Both the position numbers and the translations under genes were made by a program. From contig NZ_LGDE01000073.1 of assembly GCF_001279725.1 (NCBI RefSeq), forward strand, positions 1 through 6,503: 6,503 nt of DNA, written 5' to 3'. Shown here in pieces: positions 1 through 6,474 of the stretch. This DNA comes from Streptomyces sp. WM4235 (lineage in GTDB: Bacteria; Actinomycetota; Actinomycetes; Streptomycetales; Streptomycetaceae). The stretch's first letter is position 1. Each line of letters starts with the position of its first letter. The notes under the pieces are model-generated. The model had not been told where the DNA came from, did not search any database, and was given only the letters and a program-made list of their open reading frames with translations.

Positions 1-1860
1 ATCCCGTACGGGCGGCCGATGCGAAACCAGACCATGTACGTCCTGGACGAGGCGTTCCGGCTGCGTCCGACCGGACTGCCCGGCGCGCTGTTCATCGGCG
101 GCGTGGGTCTGGCCGCGGGCTACCGCAACGCACCGGAACTGACCGCGCGGGCCTTCCCCACGCACCCCGTGACCGGGGAGCGGCTCTACCGCACGGGCGA
201 CCTGGCCCGTCTGCTGCCCGACGGCGACCTGGAGTTCCTAGGCCGGCAGGACTCGCAGGTGAAGGTGCGCGGCATGCGCATCGAACTGGGCGAGATCGAG
301 GCGGCCCTCGTGCGCACCGAGGGGGTGCGCGAGGCCGCGGCGCTGGTCGAGGGCCACGGCACAGCCGCCCGCCTCGCGGCCTACGTGGTCCTCGACGCGG
401 CGCGCCCGGTCGCCGACCCGGCGGCGCGGCCGTCGGACACGGCGGTCGGGGCGGGCGTGGAGCCGGGCGCTTCGGGTGTCTTCGGCGCCGAGCAGGCCCG
501 GCTGCTGGAGCGGCGGTTGAGCCAGCCCGGCCGTCGCGCCGACCTCGCGGGGCGTGAGATCCTCCCGTTCGTCCTGCCCGCCGACACGCTCGCCCTGCGG
601 GCGTCGGCCGCCGGTCGGGGCGCGGCCACGTCCTTCGGCGCCGGCCCCGTGCCCGCGGCCGACGTGTACGCGCTGCTGACGGCGCTCGCCCGGCAGGACG
701 ACGACGGTGTGCCCCGGTACGCCTTCGGCTCGGCGGGCGGGCTGTACCCCGTGCAGACCTACCTCGCGGTGGCGCCGGGCGGGGTCACCGGGATCCCGGC
801 GGGCGTGTACTACCTCGACCCCGCCGGTCCGGCCCTGGTCTCGCTGGACGCGGGTCCGGACGCCGGTCGGGCGCTGGACCCGGCGCTGTTCTCCGAGGCC
901 AACCGGGCGCTCGTGGCGGGCGCCGGGTTCGGGATCTTCCTCGTCGCCCGCGACCGCGCGGTGACACCCGTGTACGGCGAGCTGTCCGGCGGGTTCTGCC
1001 TGTTGGAGGCCGGTGCGATGGCGCAGGTGCTGCGTCAGCGGGCCGCCGACTGTCGTCTCGGGCTCTGTCCGATCGGTGCCGTGCACGCGGAGCCGCTGCG
1101 CGCGCTGTTGCGGTTGGAGGAGGACCAGAGCGTGCTGCACACCCTGGTGGGCGGCCCGCCCTCGGGCGCCCCGGCCTCCGGGCCGGCGGACGACGCGCGG
1201 GACTGGGCACTGACGCTGCGCGCCGAACTGGCCGCGCGGCTGCCCGGGTACATGGTGCCGCAGCGGGTCGGTGTGATCGACGCGCTGCCGCTGTCGGCGA
1301 ACGGGAAGGTGGACCGCAAGGCGCTGGCCGCGCGGGCGGTCGCACCGGCGGCGACCCCGCCGGAGGTGGCCGCACCGGTCGCGGCCGAGGTCGCCCCTGT
1401 CGAGCGGGCCGTGCTGGTGGCGCGTCCGACGGGCAGCACCATCGACCGGCTCATCGCGTTGTGGCAGGAGGTTCTGGAGGGGCAGGAGTTGGGCATCGAC
1501 ACGAACTTCTTCGAGTCGGGCGCCACCTCCATCCACCTCGTCCGCGTCCAGCGCCGGGTCACCGAGGAGTTCGGCCGGGAGGTGTCGGTGGTCGAGATGT
1601 TCGACCGGCCGACGATCCGCCACCTCGCCGACCTGCTCGACCGACCGGAGGCCGACCCGGCACCGGTGGTGCGTCCCGCGACGCGTCCGGCCGATCCGGA
1701 TGCCGCCACCGAACCGCCCACCGTCACCGGCAGCACCACCGGCACCACTGGCACTACCGGCACCACCGCCGACGAGTCGGTCACCGACCGCAGGCAGCAC
1801 CACGAGAGGCGCCGCGCCGCCCGCCGGCGAGGCGGCTCCGGCACCTCGCCGGCCAACTGA
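1..1860 (+). CDS. Hybrid-pathway NRPS, 3' part: A domain split by an oxidase domain, then PCP (5' truncated)
   Basis: This is the C-terminal 619 residues of an NRPS; residues are counted from base 1. The frame is open and A-domain-like from base 1 (IPYGRP, just after motif A5), so the ATG at base 19 is internal. Seen: A6 (GALFIGGVGLAAGY, 28-41), A7 (YRTGDL, 63-68) and A8 (GRQDSQVKVRG..., 81-100). A SagB/McbC-like FMN oxidase insert follows (about 161-385) with SAGGLYPVQ (244-252), GVYYLDP (268-274) and GLCPIG (354-359). Then come A9 (LPGYMVP, 414-420) and A10 (LPLSANGKVDRKAL) with catalytic Lys436. The PCP (about 481-548) has NFFESGATS with phosphopantetheine Ser510. A Pro/Thr-rich tail and an Arg-rich C-terminus finish the protein. 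Known: A domains adenylate an amino acid and load the PCP; Ox domains inserted here (EpoB, MtaD, BpsA) oxidise thiazolines or aminoacyl thioesters. Inferred: upstream Cy/C and the amino-acid pocket lie outside the window, so the substrate is unknown. It lacks a thioesterase and probably feeds the PKS 66 bp downstream in the same operon. Confidence 0.95.
   Translation: MPYGRPMRNQTMYVLDEAFRLRPTGLPGALFIGGVGLAAGYRNAPELTARAFPTHPVTGERLYRTGDLARLLPDGDLEFLGRQDSQVKVRGMRIELGEIEAALVRTEGVREAAALVEGHGTAARLAAYVVLDAARPVADPAARPSDTAVGAGVEPGASGVFGAEQARLLERRLSQPGRRADLAGREILPFVLPADTLALRASAAGRGAATSFGAGPVPAADVYALLTALARQDDDGVPRYAFGSAGGLYPVQTYLAVAPGGVTGIPAGVYYLDPAGPALVSLDAGPDAGRALDPALFSEANRALVAGAGFGIFLVARDRAVTPVYGELSGGFCLLEAGAMAQVLRQRAADCRLGLCPIGAVHAEPLRALLRLEEDQSVLHTLVGGPPSGAPASGPADDARDWALTLRAELAARLPGYMVPQRVGVIDALPLSANGKVDRKALAARAVAPAATPPEVAAPVAAEVAPVERAVLVARPTGSTIDRLIALWQEVLEGQELGIDTNFFESGATSIHLVRVQRRVTEEFGREVSVVEMFDRPTIRHLADLLDRPEADPAPVVRPATRPADPDAATEPPTVTGSTTGTTGTTGTTADESVTDRRQHHERRRAARRRGGSGTSPAN
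1729..1767 (+). repeat. Short in-frame tandem repeat encoding Gly-Thr-Thr units in the NRPS tail
   Basis: Three consecutive 9-nt units (GGC ACC/ACT ACT/ACC) follow a related GGC AGC ACC ACC unit, giving Gly-Ser-Thr-Thr and then (Gly-Thr-Thr) x3. The repeat lies between the PCP and the arginine-rich C-terminus and reads as a flexible linker. The units differ at wobble positions and use ACT, a rare threonine codon in this GC-rich window, so the repeat is imperfect at the DNA level but regular in protein. Such tracts can vary in copy number by replication slippage; no functional site is visible in it. Confidence 0.8.
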
Positions 1861-1881
1861 GACCGACCGGCACCTCGCCGG
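1838..1881 (+). repeat. 15-bp direct repeat across the NRPS stop codon
   Basis: The 15-mer ccggcacctcgccgg occurs at 1838-1852, inside the last codons of the NRPS gene, and again at 1867-1881, just after its TGA. The copies are exact with a 29-bp offset. Each is itself a small inverted repeat (ccggc/gccgg around the loop acctc). The second copy forms the top of the longer hairpin at 1861-1887. A local duplication around the end of the gene is the simplest explanation; pairing between arms of the two copies would be mutually exclusive with the individual hairpins. Confidence 0.75.
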
Positions 1882-1887
1882 TCGGTC
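1861..1887 (+). promoter_or_regulatory. Perfect 11-bp hairpin immediately after the NRPS stop codon
   Basis: Bases 1861-1871 pair perfectly with 1877-1887 around the 5-nt loop acctc; the stem starts on the base right after TGA. There is no T-run behind it (the next bases are cgatccgcgg), so it is not a classical intrinsic terminator. High-GC actinomycetes can, however, use hairpins without U-tails. Because the PKS start and its ribosome binding site follow only 23-39 bp later on the same strand, full termination seems unlikely. A partial attenuator setting the NRPS:PKS ratio, or an element protecting the 3' end of a processed message, fits better. The structure is seen; its role is inferred. 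Confidence 0.55.
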
Positions 1888-1910
1888 CGATCCGCGGCCG
1901 AGAACGCCCG

Positions 1911-1916
1911 AAGGAG
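1911..1916 (+). promoter_or_regulatory. Ribosome binding site of the PKS gene
   Basis: AAGGAG lies 10 nt before the ATG at 1927 and matches the 3' end of 16S rRNA. It supports ATG 1927 as the true start, only about 20 residues before the first conserved KS residues. The PKS is therefore translated from its own site rather than by stop-start coupling to the NRPS, and no separate promoter is evident in the 66-bp spacer. Confidence 0.85.
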
Positions 1917-1926
1917 AAGACACCGC

Positions 1927-4900
1927 ATGACCATTCAGGACACCAGGGAACCGGGATCCGCCGATTCGGCGGACCTGCCGGACGCGATCGCCGTCATCGG
2001 CCTCGCCTGCCGGTTCCCCGGCGCACGCGACGCCGACGCCTTCTGGGCGAACCTCGTGGACGGCCGGGAGAGCGTCGGCTTCCGCACACCCGGGGAACTC
2101 GCGGCCCTCGGGGTCCCGGCCGAGCGCCTGGCCGACCCCAGGTTCGTTCCGGCGGGCGGTGTCCTGGACGGCATCGACGAGTTCGACGCCGAGTACTTCG
2201 GGATCCCGCCCCGCGAGGCGGCGCTCATGGACCCGCAGCACCGGCTGTTCCTCCAGTGCGCGGTGACCGCGCTGGAGGACGCCGGCCTGCGGGCCGAGGG
2301 CTTCGACGGTTCGATCGGCGTGTACGCGTCGGCGGGCTTCAACTCCTACCTCACGCACCATCTGTTGCCCCACGCCGGGGAACTGGGCGACCGCGCGGAC
2401 GTCCAGTGGCTCGCCTCCGGCGACAAGGACTACCTGGCCACCCAGACCTCGTACCGGCTCGGGCTGACCGGACCGAGCATGAGCGTGCAGAGCGCCTGCT
2501 CCTCCGCGCTGGTCGCCGTGCACCTGGCGAGCGAGGCGCTGCTCAGCGGCGAGTGCGACGTGGCCCTGGCCGGCGCGGTGTCGGCGGGGGTGGCGCAGGG
2601 GCACGGCTACCTGCACTCCGAGGGCGGCATCCTGTCTGCCGACGGACACTGCAGGCCCTTCGACGAGGCCGCCACCGGGACCGTGTTCGGCAGCGGTGTG
2701 GGCACGGTCGTCCTCAAGCGGCTCGCCGACGCGGTGGCCGACGGCGACACGGTGCGGGCGCTGCTGCTGGGCTCCGCCGTGAACAACGACGGTTCCCGCA
2801 AGGTCGGGTTCACCGCGCCCGGCATGGACGGTCAGGTCCGGGTGATCTCGGCCGCGCAGGCGGTCGCCGGGGTCACCGCCGACGAGGTCTCCTACGTGGA
2901 GGCGCACGGCACCGCCACCGCGCTCGGCGACCGCATCGAACTGGCCGCCCTGGCCAAGGTCTTCGGAGCCGACCCCGACGCGGAGCGGGTGCTCGGCGCG
3001 GTCAAGTCGAACGTGGGGCACCTGGACACCTGCGCGGGCATGGCCGGATTGATCAAGACCGTGCTCTGTCTGCACCACCGCACCCTCGTCCCCACCGCCC
3101 ACTTCGAGCGGCCGACCGACGGCCTGGCCGAGACGGGGTTCCGCGTCCTGACGGCGGCCGAGGACTGGTCCCGTCCGGACGGGACACGGATCGCGGGCGT
3201 CAGCTCCTTCGGGATCGGCGGCACCAACGCGCACGTGATCCTCCAGGACCCGCCGCCGCTGCCGCGCCCCGCCCGGCCCGCGCCGCAGGCCACCGGGTGG
3301 GAGGTGCTCCCGCTGTCCGCGCGCACGCCCGAGGCCCTGGAGCGCGCCGCCGCCCGGCTGGACGACGCGCTCGCCGCGCCCGACGCGCCGGACCTGTCCG
3401 ACGCCGCGCACACCCTCCAGATCGGGCGCACCGCCCACGCCTGGCGCGCCGCTGTCCCCGTGCCGCGCCGTGGCTCCGCCGGACCGATCGCCGCGGTCCG
3501 GCCCGTCCGGGCCGCCGACCGCGAGCCGGACGTCGTCCTGCTGTACCCCGGCCAGGGCGCCGGGGCGCCCGGCCTGGCCGCCGAGGCGTACGAGACGGAA
3601 CCCGCCTTCCGCGAGGCCCTGGACCGTGCGCTGGAGGCCCTGGAGCCCTGGACGGGGGCGACGCCCCGGGCGCTGCTGCTGGACCCCGCGCACCCGGACC
3701 TCTTCGATCGCACCGAGGTGGCGCAGCCGGCGCTCTTCGCCGTCGAGTACGCGCTGACCGCGTGGTGGACGGCCGTGGGGATCCGCCCTGTCGCGCTGGT
3801 CGGGCACAGCGTCGGGGAGTTCGCCGCGGCGTGCGCCGCCGGGGTGTTCACGCTCCGGGACGCGGCCCGGCTGGTCGCCGAACGCGGGCGGCTGATGGCG
3901 GGCATGGCCCCGGGCGCCATGCTCGCGGTACCGCTCCCCGAACGGGAGACACGGGCGCACCTGGACCGGCTCGGCCGGGAACTCGGTCCCGAGTCGGGGC
4001 CGTTGCCGGAGATCGCCGCCGTCAACGCGCCCGACCGCTGTGTGGTGGCGGGTGATCCGGGCGCGGTGGACCGCTTCGCCGCGCTGCTGGCGGACCAGGG
4101 GGTGACGGGCCGCCCGCTCGGGGTCCGGCACGCCTTCCACAGCCGGCACGTGGACCCTCTGGTGGAGGAGTTCACGAAGCTGGTGGCCTCGGTGCCCGCC
4201 CAGGCGCCGGCCGTCACCGTGGTGTCGACCCTGACGGGGCGCGCCCTGACGCCGCAGGAGGCCCGGTCGCCCGAGTACTGGGCGCGGCAGATGCGGCGGA
4301 CCGTACGGTTCGCGGACGCGCTCGCCGCCCTGCCGGAGGGAGCCGTGCTCGTCGAGGCGGGCCCCGGGCAGGCCCTGTCGGGGTTCGCCCGACGGAGCCC
4401 GGGGGCCGAGCGGCCCGTCCTGCCGTCCCTGTACGCCCCGGACCCCGGCGCGGCGCGGGGCGCCGACCGCGCTCCGGCCCGGTTGACGGCCGTCGCCGGG
4501 CTGTGGGAGCGAGGGGTGCCCGTCGACTGGCCCGCCCTCGGGGAGCGGGCGGGACGACGGCGCGTGCCGCTGCCCGGCTACCCGTTCGAGCCGGCCCGGC
4601 ACTGGTTCACGCCGACGGCTGCCCCTCGCGGCGACCGGTCCCTTCCCGGGGCGTCGGAGCCCGCGGGCACCGCTTCCGCCGGGGGCGTCGACGGCTCCGC
4701 GTCCGGGGGTTCGGTCGACGAGTGGCTCCGCGTGCCGTCCTGGTCGCAGGCGGCGCCGCCCGCCGCCGACCCGCACGGCGCTCCCGGGACGGTCCTGCTC
4801 CTGGCCGACGAGGCCGGGTTGGCCGACCGGATCGCCGCGCGGCTCGTCCGGGCGGGCGCCGAGGTCCACACCGTACGGGCCCTCCCCCGCAACCCCGCCG

Positions 4901-6474
4901 CCCCGGTCCGCGCCGGCGGCTCCACCCCCGGGCGGTTCGTCGACCCCGAGGACCCCGGTGCCTTCACCGCGCTGGTCGGTGAGCTGGCCGGCCGGGGCCA
5001 CGTGATCGACACGGTCGTCTCCTGCTGGGCGGTCGATTCCCCCGACGCGGAGCACGCCGACCCCGACGAGGTGGCGCGGGGCGCCCTGCTCGCCCTCACG
5101 TTGCCCGCCGAGCTGGCGCAGGCCCTCAGCGGCGCCTTCCCCGGCCGACCGGTACGGATGCTGCTGGTCAGCGACGGGGCCCACGGTGTGCAGGGCCGTA
5201 CTCCCCGCTCCCCGCAGGTCGCCACGGCCATGGGTGCCGTACGCGCGCTGCCCGGCGAACTGCCCGGGTTCACCCTGGGCGCCCTCGATCTCGACTGCGC
5301 GCCCCACGACGCCCCGGCGCTGGAACGCGCCGCCGACGCGGTCCTCGTCGAGCTGCGCGCGGCGGGGCCGGCGGCGCCGCTGATCGCCGTCCGGGGGCGG
5401 GCTCGTCTCGTGCCCGGCTGGGAACGGCCCGCGCTGCTCCCCGGGGACGAGGCGTCGGCTTCGCCCGTCACGGCCCTTCCGGGCGGCAGTTGGCTGGTCA
5501 CCGGCGGTCTCGGCGGCATCGGCCTGGCCGTCGCCGGGCGCCTCGCCCGGGACGGCGGGCGCACGCTGCTGCTGATGGGCCGACGCCCGGTGCCGGACGG
5601 TCCGGGCTGGACCACGATCCGTCCCGCGGGCGCCGCGCCGGCCGCCGACTGCCCGCCGGAGCAGGCCCGGGCCCTGGCCGAACTGACCGGGCACGGGGCG
5701 GCCGTCTGCCTCGTGCAGTGCGATGTCACCGATGCCGGGGAACTGGAGTCCGCCCTCGGGCGGATCCGCGCCGCGCACGGCCCGATCGCCGGGATCGTGC
5801 ACGCGGCGGGCCTGCCCGGGGGCGGCACGATGGCGTTGCGGACCCGGCGGGAGGTGGCCGGGGTGCTGGCCCCCAAGGTGCGCGGGACCCTGCTGCTGCA
5901 CCGGTTGACGGCCGACGACCGCCCGGCCGTCGTGCTGTGTTCCTCGGTCCTGTCGGTCACCGACGCCGCCGGGCAGGCCGACTACAGCGGCGCGAACGCC
6001 TTCCTCGACAGCTACGCGCACACCGACGACACCCTCGTGTCCATCGGCTGGGACCGCTGGTCGCAGACCGGGATGGCGTTGCGCCACGCCCTCGGGAACA
6101 CCCCGGACGAGGCGGGCGAGCCACTGGACCACCCGCTGTTCGAGGCCCGTCACACCGGCGGGGACGGTTGGACCGCGCTGAGGCTGCGCACCGGCCCGGA
6201 CACCGACTGGCTGTCCGCGGAACACCGGCTGTCGGACGAGCCCGTGTTGCCGGGCACGGCGCTCCTCGACCTCGTCGTCGCGGCGCACGCCCTGGTGGCG
6301 GGTCCGGGGGCGGTCGAGCTGGACGCCGTGTTCACCCGGCCGCTGTGGCTTCCGGAGGCCGACCCGGCGATGGTGACCGTACGGCTGCGTCCCGCGGCGG
6401 GGGGGGGGGCCGACCTGGTGGGGTGCTCGGCCGCGGCCGCCCCCCCGCACGGCCCGGGCCGGGGCGCCCCGTAG
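1927..6474 (+). CDS. Type I PKS module KS-AT-KR-DH (DH incomplete; 3' end unreliable)
   Basis: This module adds one C2 unit to the NRPS-bound intermediate and processes its beta-carbon. Domains seen: KS (about 21-441) with Cys191 in SACSSA, His327 in EAHGTAT, Lys360 and His365 in KSNVGH, and the closing SSFGIGGTNAH; AT (about 536-830) with GQG, nucleophile Ser628 in GHSVGE, and HAFHS with His738, the usual malonyl-CoA signature; post-AT linker ending LPGYPFEPARHW; KR (about 933-1385) with TGGLGGIG (1192-1199) and the catalytic set Lys1317, Ser1340, Tyr1353, Asn1357. Neither the LDD motif of B-type KRs nor the Trp of A-type KRs is present, so alcohol stereochemistry is not predicted. The start of a DH (from about 1402) has His1433. 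The KS resembles hybrid NRPS/PKS KSs. The short N-terminus has no coiled-coil docking domain and is acidic. No ACP or complete DH is reached. The TAG at 6472 sits among homopolymer runs and is probably false, so the real gene should continue. A genuine 3' truncation is the alternative. Confidence 0.93.
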   Translation: MTIQDTREPGSADSADLPDAIAVIGLACRFPGARDADAFWANLVDGRESVGFRTPGELAALGVPAERLADPRFVPAGGVLDGIDEFDAEYFGIPPREAALMDPQHRLFLQCAVTALEDAGLRAEGFDGSIGVYASAGFNSYLTHHLLPHAGELGDRADVQWLASGDKDYLATQTSYRLGLTGPSMSVQSACSSALVAVHLASEALLSGECDVALAGAVSAGVAQGHGYLHSEGGILSADGHCRPFDEAATGTVFGSGVGTVVLKRLADAVADGDTVRALLLGSAVNNDGSRKVGFTAPGMDGQVRVISAAQAVAGVTADEVSYVEAHGTATALGDRIELAALAKVFGADPDAERVLGAVKSNVGHLDTCAGMAGLIKTVLCLHHRTLVPTAHFERPTDGLAETGFRVLTAAEDWSRPDGTRIAGVSSFGIGGTNAHVILQDPPPLPRPARPAPQATGWEVLPLSARTPEALERAAARLDDALAAPDAPDLSDAAHTLQIGRTAHAWRAAVPVPRRGSAGPIAAVRPVRAADREPDVVLLYPGQGAGAPGLAAEAYETEPAFREALDRALEALEPWTGATPRALLLDPAHPDLFDRTEVAQPALFAVEYALTAWWTAVGIRPVALVGHSVGEFAAACAAGVFTLRDAARLVAERGRLMAGMAPGAMLAVPLPERETRAHLDRLGRELGPESGPLPEIAAVNAPDRCVVAGDPGAVDRFAALLADQGVTGRPLGVRHAFHSRHVDPLVEEFTKLVASVPAQAPAVTVVSTLTGRALTPQEARSPEYWARQMRRTVRFADALAALPEGAVLVEAGPGQALSGFARRSPGAERPVLPSLYAPDPGAARGADRAPARLTAVAGLWERGVPVDWPALGERAGRRRVPLPGYPFEPARHWFTPTAAPRGDRSLPGASEPAGTASAGGVDGSASGGSVDEWLRVPSWSQAAPPAADPHGAPGTVLLLADEAGLADRIAARLVRAGAEVHTVRALPRNPAAPVRAGGSTPGRFVDPEDPGAFTALVGELAGRGHVIDTVVSCWAVDSPDAEHADPDEVARGALLALTLPAELAQALSGAFPGRPVRMLLVSDGAHGVQGRTPRSPQVATAMGAVRALPGELPGFTLGALDLDCAPHDAPALERAADAVLVELRAAGPAAPLIAVRGRARLVPGWERPALLPGDEASASPVTALPGGSWLVTGGLGGIGLAVAGRLARDGGRTLLLMGRRPVPDGPGWTTIRPAGAAPAADCPPEQARALAELTGHGAAVCLVQCDVTDAGELESALGRIRAAHGPIAGIVHAAGLPGGGTMALRTRREVAGVLAPKVRGTLLLHRLTADDRPAVVLCSSVLSVTDAAGQADYSGANAFLDSYAHTDDTLVSIGWDRWSQTGMALRHALGNTPDEAGEPLDHPLFEARHTGGDGWTALRLRTGPDTDWLSAEHRLSDEPVLPGTALLDLVVAAHALVAGPGAVELDAVFTRPLWLPEADPAMVTVRLRPAAGGGADLVGCSAAAAPPHGPGRGAP

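Noticed and set aside
19..21. ATG at base 19 as the NRPS start codon
   Set aside because: The six codons before it (IPYGRP) already match the A-domain consensus, and motifs A1-A5 must lie upstream; the gene is truncated by the window edge.
237..242. CCTAGG with a rare CTA leucine codon in the A7-A8 region
   Set aside because: A single rare codon inside well-conserved coding sequence; no frame change or junction is visible. It is not a TTA codon, and I see no TTA in either gene, so there is no sign of bldA control in this stretch.
1871..1876. Hairpin bases CACCTC (the ACCTC loop plus the stem base before it) resembling the 16S rRNA anti-Shine-Dalgarno sequence
   Set aside because: The match is only six bases, and the nearby ribosome binding site AAGGAG would pair with only three of them; chance is sufficient.
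1861..1926. A promoter in the spacer between the two genes
   Set aside because: No convincing -10/-35 pair is visible in 66 bp filled by a hairpin and a ribosome binding site; co-transcription is simpler.
1035..1934. Minus-strand frames of 150-460 codons, including this one and those at 2892-4217 and 4578-5960
   Set aside because: They show only Ser/Ala/Arg-rich composition mirroring the sense genes, with no ribosome binding site or family motif.
1461..4055. A long plus-strand open frame overlapping both genes
   Set aside because: It runs in a different frame through clear PCP, KS and AT coding sequence; its translation is Arg/Gly-rich and without recognisable motifs.
238..6450. A 2070-codon open frame on the minus strand
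   Set aside because: It lies antisense to both synthase genes, has an Arg/Gly/Pro-rich low-complexity translation with no domain motifs, and is the expected shadow of very GC-rich codon usage.
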